DNA of 43,273 nt, taken from the NCBI RefSeq assembly GCF_017356265.1, contig NZ_JAFNAW010000029.1, positions 1 to 43,273 on the forward strand. Reading direction: 5' to 3'. Source of the stretch: Paracoccus fontiphilus (GTDB lineage Bacteria > Pseudomonadota > Alphaproteobacteria > Rhodobacterales > Rhodobacteraceae). Shown here piece after piece: positions 1 to 7,657 of the stretch (its first letter is position 1; each line of letters begins with the position of its first letter). A model generated the notes under the pieces. It was given only the letters and a program-made list of their open reading frames with translations. It was not told the DNA's origin and searched no databases. The translations under genes were made by a program, and so were the position numbers.

Positions 1-2
1 TG

Positions 3-212
3 AACGAAGATCCGGTTTGCGGCAGCGGAAATGGCTCAGTTGCAGCCTATCGCCTTTCCCGAGGGCAGATCACGGATGCATCTAACTATATCGCCACCCA
101 AGGCCGATGCGTGGGACGCTCCGGACAGGTTCACATCACAGCCAAGGCGGGGCGCATCTATGTGGGCGGGCAAGCAGTCACGACCGTGGATGGCAAGCTG
201 ACGTTCGCCTGA
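3..212 (+). CDS. PhzF-family isomerase-like protein, C-terminal fragment
   Basis: Only the last 69 codons are in the window; the start lies upstream. The reading frame opens with NEDPVCGSGNG, which matches the conserved (E)DPVtGSaxG segment of the PhzF phenazine-biosynthesis-like fold, and ends with a typical C-terminal beta-strand pattern (GRIYVGGQAVTTVDGKL). PhzF-like proteins are diaminopimelate-epimerase-fold isomerases; most members outside phenazine clusters have unknown substrates, and no phenazine genes are visible here. The TGA stop at 210-212 begins in the loop and runs into the second arm of a perfect hairpin, and an insertion sequence begins about 16 bases later. Family call is fairly sure; the reaction is not. 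Confidence 0.72.
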   Translation, partial: NEDPVCGSGNGSVAAYRLSRGQITDASNYIATQGRCVGRSGQVHITAKAGRIYVGGQAVTTVDGKLTFA

Positions 213-222
213 ACGTCAGCTT
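195..222. terminator. Perfect 12-bp hairpin over the PhzF-like stop codon
   Basis: AAGCTGACGTTC (195-206) and GAACGTCAGCTT (211-222) are exact reverse complements separated by the 4-base loop GCCT. The stop codon of the upstream gene starts in the loop. There is no long T-run after it, so it may act as a processing or weak terminator hairpin rather than a classical intrinsic terminator. The insertion sequence begins 6 bases beyond the second arm. Confidence 0.6.
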
Positions 223-275
223 CGTCCGGATGGTGTTGAAGAAGTCGGTGTTTAATGGGCCGTCGTAGGCGCTCA

Positions 276-296
276 AAACGGCAGGGTTTGCCGTTT
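276..296 (-). terminator. Hairpin at the 3' end of the transposase gene
   Basis: AAACGGCA (276-283) and TGCCGTTT (289-296) pair across a 5-base loop. The hairpin touches the transposase stop codon (complement of 296-298) and could end its transcript inside the element. Confidence 0.45.
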
Positions 297-1675
297 CATG
301 CGGCCCTTGGTGGCATCGGCACCAACTTCGCCAGTTTTCTCAGGTTCTGGACGGTCGCAGCCAGGAGGAATTCGTCCTTCGCGCCATTTGGTCCACGTAG
401 CCGCAATCGGTCCAGCCGCATGATACGCTTGAGGTGGGCGAAGAGCATTTCAACCTTCTTCCTGGCGTAGCTGGAGGTCACATAGGCATCCGTCTTCGCC
501 AGTTCCCGGGCATAGTCCCGGGCATCCTCGTGCTTATGCCGGGCGATCTTGCGAGCGGTGACAGTCGGAGTGCATCTCGGTTTCAGGGCACAAGCCGAAC
601 AATCATGCTTGCTGGCATAGTATCTGGTCGAGCCATCCTTGCAGACTCCTGTTCGTGGCTGACGCATCTCGCGCCAGTATTTCTTCAGCTTCTTGCCGCC
701 CGGGCAGGTGTATTCGTTGGCTTCGCGATCAAAGGTGAAGGCCGTAGCCGGGAAGGCACCGTCATTGCGCTCTGTCTTGTCGAAAACCGGAATATGAGGG
801 TCGATATCCTGCTCATCCACCAGCCAGCCCAGCATCTCCCCCGACCCATAAGCGGTATCGGCGACCAGCGTGTCCGGGTGCAGGCCAAAGACCTCCTCGG
901 TGCGCACGAGCATCTCGCGCACCGAGCCGACCTCAGCCTGCCGCACCGGCGCGGTTGCCTCAACATCAACGATGATCGCGTGATCCAGATCGACCAGGTA
1001 GTTGGTGCTGTATGCAAAGAAAGGGCGGTCTCCATTTGCTCCGGTGAAACGGGCGGCCGGATCACTGGGGGACAGGGTCTTCGGTTGCACCGAGGTTGCG
1101 CCGCCGAAGGCCGCATCATCAAGGGTGTCGAGGTATTCCTGCGTGGCGCGACTGACGGTGTCGCCGGCCGACCAGTCCTCAGCCTGCACCTTGCTGTAGC
1201 GGCTCGCATCGGCCTTGATCAGCGAAGCATCCGCCCCGAACAGTTGGCCACCGACAAGCCCCTCGGCGATGCAGCGCGCCAGCACGGCTTCAAAGACCTG
1301 CCGGAGCAAATCGCAATCGCGGAACCGACCATGACGGTTCTTCGAGAAGGTCGAGTGATCCGGAACCAGATCTGTCAAATCAAGGCGACAGAACCAGCGA
1401 TAGGCCAGGTTCAACCGAACCTCTTCGCACAGCCGGCGCTCGGAGCGGATCCCGTAGCAATAGCCAATCAGCAGCATCCGGATCATCAACTCGGGATCCA
1501 CCGAGGGCCTGCCAGTCGAACTATAAGAGGAAGCAAGCGTCGACCGCACATTTGACAGATCGACGAAGCGATCAATCGAGCGCAGCAGGTGATCCGGCGG
1601 CACCATCGCTTCAAGCGAGAAGTCGTAGAAAAGCTGTCCTTGCGCGATCTGCCGTGGCCCCATCATCGCCGTCAT
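296..1675 (-). CDS. IS1182-like transposase (DUF772 / DDE domain)
   Basis: About 459 residues. The N-terminal third (QGQLFYDFSLEAMVPPDHLL through the GYCYGIRSERRLCEEV region) is the DUF772-type helical domain of IS1182/IS5-like transposases. The DDE core shows Asp in LFGADASLIKAD, Asp in LVADTAYGSG and the Y...R..K.E segment in YARKKVEMLFAHLKRI. A cysteine cluster CSACALKPRC lies before the last catalytic block, as is common in IS1182-type enzymes. I chose the ATG at 1675; an ATG at 1666 has a better-spaced GGAG and could be the real start. No frameshift or internal stop is visible, so the protein is probably functional. Confidence 0.88.
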   Translation of the reverse strand: MTAMMGPRQIAQGQLFYDFSLEAMVPPDHLLRSIDRFVDLSNVRSTLASSYSSTGRPSVDPELMIRMLLIGYCYGIRSERRLCEEVRLNLAYRWFCRLDLTDLVPDHSTFSKNRHGRFRDCDLLRQVFEAVLARCIAEGLVGGQLFGADASLIKADASRYSKVQAEDWSAGDTVSRATQEYLDTLDDAAFGGATSVQPKTLSPSDPAARFTGANGDRPFFAYSTNYLVDLDHAIIVDVEATAPVRQAEVGSVREMLVRTEEVFGLHPDTLVADTAYGSGEMLGWLVDEQDIDPHIPVFDKTERNDGAFPATAFTFDREANEYTCPGGKKLKKYWREMRQPRTGVCKDGSTRYYASKHDCSACALKPRCTPTVTARKIARHKHEDARDYARELAKTDAYVTSSYARKKVEMLFAHLKRIMRLDRLRLRGPNGAKDEFLLAATVQNLRKLAKLVPMPPRAA

Positions 1676-1826
1676 CTCCAAGCTTTCTTAAAGTGAATCA
1701 GCTGGGAAGCTTTGCGGCAACTGCGTTTTTCAACAGAATCTCCGCAGAGCTGCCTTTCCAAACTTGGCTTGCCAGACCAAGGGTGAACCCGCGACAGACT
1801 GGGAACCATTCGGCAGGTGGCGCGCG

Positions 1827-2513
1827 CTAGGGTTGAAGATCGTCCTTGACCCGCTCCCAAGCCAGCGTCAGGTGGCGGCCCAGGATCGCCGACAGGCGGT
1901 CGGGGTCGCGGGCTTCCAGGGCCGCCATCATCTCCTCGTGCTCGGCGACGGCATTGGCCCATTTCTCGGGGCCCTCGTGGCCGATGAAGCGGATGCGCTT
2001 CAGGCGCGTCTGCAACATGCCGTGGACGTCCGACAGCGCCGCGTTGCCCGCCAGCGCCACGATGCCCGAATGGATCGCCTGGTTCAGCTTGTAGTATTGC
2101 AGCCGGTCGCCGGACCGATAGCAGGCCAGCATCTCGTCGTGCAGGTCGCGGATATGACCGATGTCCTGGTTGGTGGCGACCTGGCAGGCCCGGGTTCCGG
2201 CGAACTGTTCCAGGGTGCGGATCACCTCGATCATGTCCAGCACCTCCTTGGCGCCGAACGACTTGACCACCGCGCCCCGGCTGGGGACCAGTTCCACCAG
2301 GCCCTCGCTGGCCAGGTACTTGATCGCCTCGCGCAGGGGGGTGCGCGACACGCCAAGCTGCGCGCCGATCTGCCCCTCGTTGATGCGGGTGCCGGGCGGC
2401 AGGTGCCCCTCGATGATCATGTCGCGCAGGCGCGTGACGATGGCGTCGTGCAGCGACTGCCGTTCGATCCGGGTCGATGGAACCGGACTGGGTTGGGGAA
2501 TGACCGCCACCAC
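1827..2513 (-). CDS. GntR-family regulator (FCD/FadR-like) of the acid-sugar regulon
   Basis: 228 residues. The N-terminal winged helix-turn-helix spans about residues 20-85 (IVTRLRDMIIEGHLPPGTRI, then LGVSRTPLREAIKYLASEGL). The rest is an all-helical FCD ligand domain with the Asn/His metal-ligand pattern (LNQAIHSGI, AVAEHEEMMAALEARD). The GTG start at 2513 follows GGGAGG (complement of 2519-2524) at good spacing. The gene diverges from the sugar isomerase operon. A perfect palindrome CTGTATACAG in the shared intergenic region recurs before the pdxA2 gene; such palindromes are typical FCD-GntR operators. It is inferred to autoregulate and to control both units, with an acid sugar or its phosphate as likely effector. 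Confidence 0.87.
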   Translation of the reverse strand: MVAVIPQPSPVPSTRIERQSLHDAIVTRLRDMIIEGHLPPGTRINEGQIGAQLGVSRTPLREAIKYLASEGLVELVPSRGAVVKSFGAKEVLDMIEVIRTLEQFAGTRACQVATNQDIGHIRDLHDEMLACYRSGDRLQYYKLNQAIHSGIVALAGNAALSDVHGMLQTRLKRIRFIGHEGPEKWANAVAEHEEMMAALEARDPDRLSAILGRHLTLAWERVKDDLQP

Positions 2514-2582
2514 GAGTGCCTCCCTGGCTGTCGCCTATCGGTATGCGGCAAGACGACGCGAGTCAATCATGCGCGCTAAATT

Positions 2583-2592
2583 CTGTATACAG
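2583..2592. promoter_or_regulatory. GntR operator 1, CTGTATACAG
   Basis: A perfect 10-bp palindrome between the divergent GntR gene and the isomerase-kinase operon. On the minus strand its surroundings read ATACTGTATACAGAAT, matching operator 2 (5450-5459, ATGCTGTATACAGAAT) at 15 of 16 positions. I saw the 10-mer nowhere else in the window. Confidence 0.7.
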
Positions 2593-2718
2593 TATTCTTG
2601 AACCTTCGTCATCCCTCATGCTAGCGTCCGGCCGTGGAGGAGTGATTCGGAAGTCGCGGCCGGAGGGGCTGCGTCTTTTTGCCCGCATCAGCTTTCCCGG
2701 AACGAAGGAGGCGTTGCG

Positions 2719-3657
2719 TTGACCTTACCCTGGACCGCCGAGACCTGGCCCATTGCCGCGGCCATGATCCCCTTTCCGGGGCGCCTGCCGGATGGCAGCC
2801 CCGTGCAGGACGCAGCACCCGAGGTCTGGGCCGAAAGCCTGACGGACGTGGCCGATGCGGGTTTCGACTGCGTGGACCCGACCGACAGCTGGCTGCGCGT
2901 GGCCGACCTGGACCCCGCCCGCCGGGCCGAGTTCGTGGCGATCTGCCGCGACCTGGGCCTGTCGGTCCCGGCGATCTCGACTTCCCGGCGCAGCGTGATC
3001 GACCCCCAGCATGGCGACGACTACCTGGCCTACAGCCACCGCGTGATCGACACCGCCGCCGAACTGGGCGCGGGCTATGTGAGCTTCGGCTTCTTCGGCC
3101 CCTTCAGCCCGGCGCAGCAGAAGGCGCTGTGGTTCTGGACCGAGCAGGGCGTGAAGAACCCCGACGACGCCGCGACCTACAAGCTGGCCGTCGACCGGAT
3201 TCGCGACCTTGCCCGCCATGCCGCCGACCTGAACATCCAGATCGCGCTGGAGATGTACGAGGACACCTATGTCGGCACCGCGCGCGATGCCGTGCGCTTC
3301 GTCACAGACGTGGACCATCCCTCCGTCAAGCTGAACATCGACATCGGCAACCTGATCCGCCTGCACCGCCCCGTGGAACACTGGTCCGAGATGATCGACC
3401 TGTGCATCCCCTTCGCGGGCTACTGGCACGTCAAGAACTACTACCGGATCGAGGACCCCTCGGGCCTGGTCATGTCGCATCCGGCGCCGCTGATGGGCGG
3501 GACGATCAACTGGCGCCATGCGATCCGCAAGGCGATCGAGGCAGGCTTTGACAGTCCCTTCCTTGTCGAACATTACGGCGGCGACGGTCTGGGCATCTGC
3601 GCCGAGAACCGCGACTACATCAGACGCATCCTGAGGGGGAGGACGATCCGCACATGA
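2719..3657 (+). CDS. Sugar phosphate isomerase/epimerase-like TIM-barrel protein
   Basis: 312 residues of the xylose-isomerase-like TIM-barrel superfamily (AP endonuclease 2 type). Metal- and sugar-site features include Glu in ALEMYEDTY, Asp/Asn in VKLNIDIGNL, His in WHVKNYY and Glu-His in LVEHYGGDG. The TTG start at 2719 is chosen because AAGGAG (2705-2710) lies 8 bases upstream and the nearest in-frame ATG would cut into the conserved N-terminus. Family members isomerise or epimerise small keto sugars and acid sugars. It is longer than the roughly 260-residue OtnI (2-oxo-tetronate isomerase), so I do not equate them. It overlaps the following kinase gene by 4 bases (ATGA), implying translational coupling. 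Exact substrate unknown. Confidence 0.82.
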   Translation: MTLPWTAETWPIAAAMIPFPGRLPDGSPVQDAAPEVWAESLTDVADAGFDCVDPTDSWLRVADLDPARRAEFVAICRDLGLSVPAISTSRRSVIDPQHGDDYLAYSHRVIDTAAELGAGYVSFGFFGPFSPAQQKALWFWTEQGVKNPDDAATYKLAVDRIRDLARHAADLNIQIALEMYEDTYVGTARDAVRFVTDVDHPSVKLNIDIGNLIRLHRPVEHWSEMIDLCIPFAGYWHVKNYYRIEDPSGLVMSHPAPLMGGTINWRHAIRKAIEAGFDSPFLVEHYGGDGLGICAENRDYIRRILRGRTIRT

Positions 3658-5363
3658 CACAGGTTTTTGACGCGCCCGACGAATTTGCCGAGACCGCATT
3701 GCAGGGCTTCTGCGCCGCCAATGCCGACCGCGTCCGCGCCGTCGCCCATGGCGCCGTGCGCGCCGCGCCGGGCGCGCGTGGCAAGGTGGCGCTGCTGGTG
3801 GGCGGCGGGTCGGGCCATTACCCGGCCTTCCTGGGCTATGTGGGCACCGGGTTCGCCGATGCGGCGGTGGCCGGGGACGTCTTCGCCTCGCCCTCGACCG
3901 CGTGGATCTATCGCGTGGCCCGCGCCGCGAACCGAGGTGGCGGGGTGATCCTGGGCTTTGGCAACTATGCGGGCGACGTGCTGAACTTCGGTTCCGCCGC
4001 CGAACAGCTGCGGGCCGAGGGGATCGACGCGCGCATCCTGGCCGTGACCGACGACGTCGCCAGCGCCAAGGCCGACGAACGCACCAAGCGCCGGGGCGTG
4101 GCGGGCGACCTGCCGGTCTTCAAGATCGTGGGAGCGGCGGCCGAGGCCGGGCTGGACATGGACGCGGTGATGACTGTCGCCGCCAAGGTGAACGGGGCCA
4201 CGGTGTCCTTCGGCGTGGCCTTCGACGGCTGCACGCTGCCGGGGCAGGGCACGCCGCTGTTCACGGTGGACAAGGGCCAGGTCGGCATGGGCCTGGGCAT
4301 CCACGGCGAGCCGGGCATCAGCACCAAGCCGATGATGCCCGCCGTTGAACTGGCGCGGACCCTGCTGGAGCCGCTGCTGGCCGAACGCCCGGCGGGCCAC
4401 GACGGCCGCGTGGCCGTGATCCTGAACGGCCTGGGCCGCACGAAATACGAGGAACTGTTCGTCCTGTGGCACCACCTGACCGGGATGCTGGCCGATGCCG
4501 GGCTGACCGTCGTGGAACCCGAGGTGGGCGAGTTCGTCACCAGCTTGGACATGGCGGGCTGTTCGCTGACCCTCACCTGGCTGGACGACGAGCTTGAGGG
4601 CTACTGGCGCGCGCCCGCCGACGCCCCCGCCTTCCGCAAGGGCACCGTCGCGCGCCCTCTGAATGCGGAAGCGGCTGAAACCGAGATCGAGGCCGAGGCC
4701 GAGATCGCGCCGGGCAGCCCTGAATCGCAGGAAGCCGGGCGCCGCGTGGCCGCGCTGATCGGCCATGTCGCCAATGCCTTGGCCGATGCCGAGGAGGAAC
4801 TGGGCCGCATCGACGCCCAGGCCGGGGATGGTGACCACGGGCAGGGCATGGCGCGCGGCTCCGCCGCTGCCGCCGCCGCTGCCGGCAAGGCCGTGCAGGC
4901 CGGGGCCGGCGCGGGAACCGTGCTGTCGCTGGCGGGCGATGCCTGGGCGGATCGCGCGGGTGGAACCTCGGGGGCGTTGTGGGGTGTGGCGCTGCGGGCC
5001 TGGGGACAGGCGCTTGGCGACGGCGAAAAGCCCTCGGCCGCAACTGTCGCGCGGGGCGCGCGGGCCGCCCATGACGCCATTGTCCGGCTTGGCGGGGCAA
5101 AGGTGGGCGACAAGACCCTGGTGGATTCGCTGGTGCCCTTTGTCGAGGTGTTGAACGAACAGGTTGCGGCGGGTGAAAGCCTGGGCGTGGCCTGGGCCGC
5201 CGCCGCCGCCCGCTCGACCGAGGCTGCGGATGCCACCGCGCAACTGACCCCGAAGCTTGGCCGTGCGCGCCCGCTGGCGGAACGCAGCTTGGGCCATCCG
5301 GACGCGGGGGCGATCTCGCTGGCCCTGTGCGCCCGCGTCGTAGGTGCGAACCTTTCGGAATAA
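3654..5363 (+). CDS. DhaK-DhaL fused dihydroxyacetone/tetrulose-type kinase
   Basis: 569 residues, a single-chain ATP-dependent kinase. The DhaK domain (about 1-330) carries VGGGSGHYPAFLGYVGTG, AGDVFASPS and GLGIHGEPG, where His about 217 is the residue that binds the keto sugar covalently in the family. The DhaL domain (about 365-569) carries DAQAGDGDHGQGM, the aspartate cluster holding Mg-ADP, and a GGTSGALWG loop. The family phosphorylates dihydroxyacetone, and relatives act on D- or L-erythrulose. Beside a sugar isomerase and a PdxA-like gene, a C3 or C4 ketose is likely. The start ATG overlaps the upstream stop by 4 bases. A hairpin follows the stop and probably ends the first transcription unit. 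Confidence 0.88.
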   Translation: MTQVFDAPDEFAETALQGFCAANADRVRAVAHGAVRAAPGARGKVALLVGGGSGHYPAFLGYVGTGFADAAVAGDVFASPSTAWIYRVARAANRGGGVILGFGNYAGDVLNFGSAAEQLRAEGIDARILAVTDDVASAKADERTKRRGVAGDLPVFKIVGAAAEAGLDMDAVMTVAAKVNGATVSFGVAFDGCTLPGQGTPLFTVDKGQVGMGLGIHGEPGISTKPMMPAVELARTLLEPLLAERPAGHDGRVAVILNGLGRTKYEELFVLWHHLTGMLADAGLTVVEPEVGEFVTSLDMAGCSLTLTWLDDELEGYWRAPADAPAFRKGTVARPLNAEAAETEIEAEAEIAPGSPESQEAGRRVAALIGHVANALADAEEELGRIDAQAGDGDHGQGMARGSAAAAAAAGKAVQAGAGAGTVLSLAGDAWADRAGGTSGALWGVALRAWGQALGDGEKPSAATVARGARAAHDAIVRLGGAKVGDKTLVDSLVPFVEVLNEQVAAGESLGVAWAAAAARSTEAADATAQLTPKLGRARPLAERSLGHPDAGAISLALCARVVGANLSE

Positions 5364-5372
5364 ACCCTTACC

Positions 5373-5395
5373 GGCGGGCGCGTTGGGCGCCCGCC
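5373..5395 (+). terminator. GC-rich hairpin after the DhaK-DhaL gene
   Basis: GGCGGGCGC (5373-5381) and GCGCCCGCC (5387-5395) pair perfectly around GTTGG, 10 bases after the kinase stop. There is no T-run. It separates the isomerase-kinase unit from the pdxA2 unit, which has its own operator. Confidence 0.5.
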
Positions 5396-5449
5396 TGTCC
5401 AAACCGGCAACCGCATCACCCGCAAAAAATCTGGATCTGATGCTTAATG

Positions 5450-5459
5450 CTGTATACAG
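5450..5459. promoter_or_regulatory. GntR operator 2, CTGTATACAG
   Basis: Second copy of the perfect palindrome, 31 bases before the pdxA2 start and downstream of the hairpin ending the previous unit. The extended 16-base match to operator 1 argues for the same regulator. Its place near the expected promoter suits repression. Confidence 0.7.
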
Positions 5460-5489
5460 AATGTTACATAGAGGACGGAGAATCGGGAA

Positions 5490-6548
5490 ATGCGCATAGC
5501 CTTGGCAATCGGTGACGCCGGTGGCGTCGGCCCGGAACTTGCGGCGAAGCTGCTGGCTGACCCGGCCCTGAAGGATCAGGACGTGGTCGTCGTCGGCGAT
5601 GCCAGCGTGCTGAAGATGGGCGCGTCCCACGCGGGCGTGACGCTGGACCTGCCGGTGGTTTCCGCGGATCAGGTCGGAAGCCTGCCTTCGGGTCACGTCC
5701 TGGTCGATCTGGGCAATATCCCGGCGGATACGGTAACGCTGGGCGGCTCCAGCCCGGAAACGGGTGCGGCGTCGTTGCAGAACTTTGCCGCCGTGCTGCG
5801 GCTGGCCAAGGCGGGCATTGCCGACGCGGTGATGTTCACGCCCTTCAACAAGCACTCCATGCGCCTGGCCCGCCCGGCCTATGTCGATGAGATCGGCTTC
5901 ATCGACCGCGTCCTGGATACCGACCGTTCCGGCCGCGAATTCAACGTGCTGGAAGAGGTCTGGAACGCCCGCGTCACGTCGCACATCCCGCTGAGCGAGG
6001 TCGCAAGCAAGATGAGCGTCGAGCGCATCCTGGGCAGCCTGCGCCTGACGCACGAGACAATGACAGGCGCGGGCAAGCCCAACCCCCGCATCGGCGTGGC
6101 CGCGCTGAACCCCCATGCGGGCGACGGCCGCAACTTCGGGACCGAGGATGACGACATCATCGCCCCCGCCGTCGCCGCCGGCGTGGCCGAGGGCATAGAC
6201 GCCAAGGGTCCGATCCCGTCCGATACCGTCTTCGTGCGCGCCGTGCGCGGCGAATTCGACGCCGTGCTGACCATGTATCACGACCAGGGCCAGATCGCGA
6301 TGAAGCTGATGGGCTTCGACCGCGGCGTGACGCTGATCGCGGGCTACGGCTTCCCCATCGTCACTCCGGCCCACGGCACCGCCTTCGACATCGCGGGCAA
6401 GGGCCGCGCCGATCTGGGCGCGACGCTGCAAGCCGCCCTGCTGGGCGCGCGCCTGGCCGCGCTGAACCCCGCCCGCGACCGCCAGCCGCTGCCCGCCGAC
6501 TGGGCAACCGCCGGGGTCGAGGGCGCGCAGGCCGCCATGGCCGAATAA
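5490..6548 (+). CDS. pdxA2: PdxA2-like 4-phospho-tetronate dehydrogenase (decarboxylating)
   Basis: 352 residues of the PdxA family. Visible family features are the N-terminal IGDAGGVGPEL (IGDPaGIGPE type), the three metal histidines in TSHIPLSEV, TMYHDQGQIAMK and TPAHGTAFDIAGKG, and LNPHAGDG. Housekeeping PdxA serves pyridoxal phosphate synthesis. PdxA2 paralogues beside DUF1537 kinases oxidise and decarboxylate 4-phospho-D-threonate (or erythronate) to dihydroxyacetone phosphate. The DUF1537 kinase, the OtnC-like gene and a TctCBA transporter downstream favour the PdxA2 role. The first residues diverge from PdxA (DAGGVGPE rather than DPxGIGPE). The gene starts after GntR operator 2, and an intrinsic-type terminator follows it. 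Confidence 0.8.
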   Translation: MRIALAIGDAGGVGPELAAKLLADPALKDQDVVVVGDASVLKMGASHAGVTLDLPVVSADQVGSLPSGHVLVDLGNIPADTVTLGGSSPETGAASLQNFAAVLRLAKAGIADAVMFTPFNKHSMRLARPAYVDEIGFIDRVLDTDRSGREFNVLEEVWNARVTSHIPLSEVASKMSVERILGSLRLTHETMTGAGKPNPRIGVAALNPHAGDGRNFGTEDDDIIAPAVAAGVAEGIDAKGPIPSDTVFVRAVRGEFDAVLTMYHDQGQIAMKLMGFDRGVTLIAGYGFPIVTPAHGTAFDIAGKGRADLGATLQAALLGARLAALNPARDRQPLPADWATAGVEGAQAAMAE

Positions 6549-6557
6549 GACCAGTTT

Positions 6558-6582
6558 CCGGCCCCGACCGGGGCCGGTTTTT
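6558..6582 (+). terminator. Strong intrinsic-type terminator between pdxA2 and the transporter
   Basis: CCGGCCCC (6558-6565) and GGGGCCGG (6570-6577) pair perfectly around GACC and are followed at once by TTTTT (6578-6582). The GGAGGAGG ribosome site of the next gene starts 5 bases later, so read-through may be partial, or the transporter may have an internal promoter not seen here. Confidence 0.75.
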
Positions 6583-6600
6583 CCCCGGAGGAGGATACTC

Positions 6601-7593
6601 ATGACCAAGACCAAAGCCGGCCTTCTGGCCGCGACCGCGCTGATGCTGGCCGCGCCCGCGCTTGCGGAATTCGCCCCCAGCCGCCCCGTCGAATTCGTCG
6701 TCGCATCCGGCGCCGGCGGCGGCACCGACAACTTCGCCCGCACCATCCAGGCCGTGCTGACCCGCGACGAGATCGTGGAGCGTCCCATCGTCGTGCTGAA
6801 CAAGGGCGGCGGATCGGGCGCCGAGGCGTTCCTGTATGCCCGCCAGAACGAAGGCGACCCGCACAAGCTGATCTTCGGCACCAACAACGTCTACCTGCTG
6901 CCGCATGTCGCCAAGCTGGCCTACACGGTCGAGGATCTGCAGCCCGTCGCCGCTCTGGCGCTGGATGAGTTCCTGGTCTGGGTCAAGGCCGATGCGCCCT
7001 ACCAGAACGTCATGGATCTGGTGAACGCGGCCAAGGAAGCGCCCGGCACCATTCCCTTCGGCGGCAGCCAGTCCAAGGACACCGACGAAACCCTGGTCGC
7101 GCTGATCGAGCAGACCACCGGCGCGGACTTCAAGTACGTTCCCTTCAACGGCGGCGGAGAGGTCGGCGTGCAGCTGGCCGGCGGCCATGTCGCGGCGAAC
7201 GTGAACAACCCCAACGAAAACGCGGGCCAGTGGCAGGCCGGCGCGATCCGTCCGCTCTGCGTCTTCTCGCCGCAGCGCATGGCGGAATCGGAACCCGTCA
7301 GCGGCGACATGGGCTGGCACGACATCCCGACCTGCAAGGAGCAGGGGCTGGAGATCGAAAGCTACCAGATGCCGCGCACCGTCTGGCTGCCCGCCGGGAC
7401 CGAGCCCGAGGTGCTGGCCTATTACCAGGCCGCGCTGCAGAAGGTCGCCGAAAGCCAGGACTGGAAGGACTACCTTGCCAAGACCTCGCAGTCGGCATCC
7501 TTCCTGACCGGCGACGAACTGGCCAAGTTCATCGAGACCAGCGAAGCCAACGCCGTCAAGGTCTTCGAGGCCGAGGGCTGGACCGCCCAGTGA
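6601..7593 (+). CDS. TctC/Bug-family periplasmic binding protein
   Basis: 330 residues. A signal peptide covers about residues 1-22 (basic MTKTK start, hydrophobic Leu/Ala core, cleavage after APALA). The mature protein follows the Bug fold, with SRPVEFVVASGAGGGTDNFA at the first ligand loop and VPFNGGGEVGVQLAGGHV at the second. It delivers a carboxylated substrate to the TctB-TctA permease encoded next. The surrounding enzymes suggest a C4 acid sugar rather than citrate. An exceptionally good ribosome site (GGAGGAGG, 6587-6594) fits the high level needed for a binding protein. The hairpin after the stop probably protects its message. Confidence 0.9.
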   Translation: MTKTKAGLLAATALMLAAPALAEFAPSRPVEFVVASGAGGGTDNFARTIQAVLTRDEIVERPIVVLNKGGGSGAEAFLYARQNEGDPHKLIFGTNNVYLLPHVAKLAYTVEDLQPVAALALDEFLVWVKADAPYQNVMDLVNAAKEAPGTIPFGGSQSKDTDETLVALIEQTTGADFKYVPFNGGGEVGVQLAGGHVAANVNNPNENAGQWQAGAIRPLCVFSPQRMAESEPVSGDMGWHDIPTCKEQGLEIESYQMPRTVWLPAGTEPEVLAYYQAALQKVAESQDWKDYLAKTSQSASFLTGDELAKFIETSEANAVKVFEAEGWTAQ

Positions 7594-7605
7594 GGGCCTG
7601 ACGTT

Positions 7606-7635
7606 TCCCGCGCCGGGCACGGGTCCGGCGCGGGA
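7606..7635 (+). promoter_or_regulatory. Intercistronic hairpin after the binding-protein gene
   Basis: TCCCGCGCCGG (7606-7616) pairs with CCGGCGCGGGA (7625-7635) around an 8-base loop, within the gap before the TctB gene. No T-run. Such stems commonly stabilise the upstream binding-protein message so that it exceeds the permease. Confidence 0.5.
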
Positions 7636-7657
7636 CCGCGACCAAGAAGGGGGGACC

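Larger units (their letters stand above)
229..1740 (-). mobile_element. IS1182-like insertion sequence, about 1.5 kb
   Basis: The transposase gene is bracketed by imperfect inverted ends. The left end reads GATGGTGTTGAAGAAGTCGG from 229; the right end, on the other strand from 1740, reads GATTCTGTTGAAAAACGCAG. They agree at 15 of the first 21 positions, including an unbroken TGTTGAA core (234-240 and 1729-1735). Directly outside these ends is TCCG on both sides (225-228 and 1741-1744), a candidate 4-bp target-site duplication. The ends were set by eye; if the duplication is chance, the element could start at the TGTTGAA core. The single open reading frame is intact, so the copy may be active. 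Family assignment comes from the transposase. Confidence 0.7.

Noticed and set aside
434..1555. Plus-strand open frame inside the insertion sequence
   Set aside because: It is antisense to the transposase, which carries the DDE residues.
4855..4905. Runs of GCC/GCG codons in the DhaK-DhaL gene as a possible repeat element
   Set aside because: It is an alanine-rich linker or helix in a high-GC gene; there is no unit periodicity beyond codons.
3615..6887. A very long open frame on the minus strand opposite the isomerase, kinase and pdxA2 genes
   Set aside because: It is antisense to genes with clear motifs and good ribosome sites, its translation is low-complexity His/Gly/Ala/Arg-rich text, and long antisense frames are expected at this GC content.
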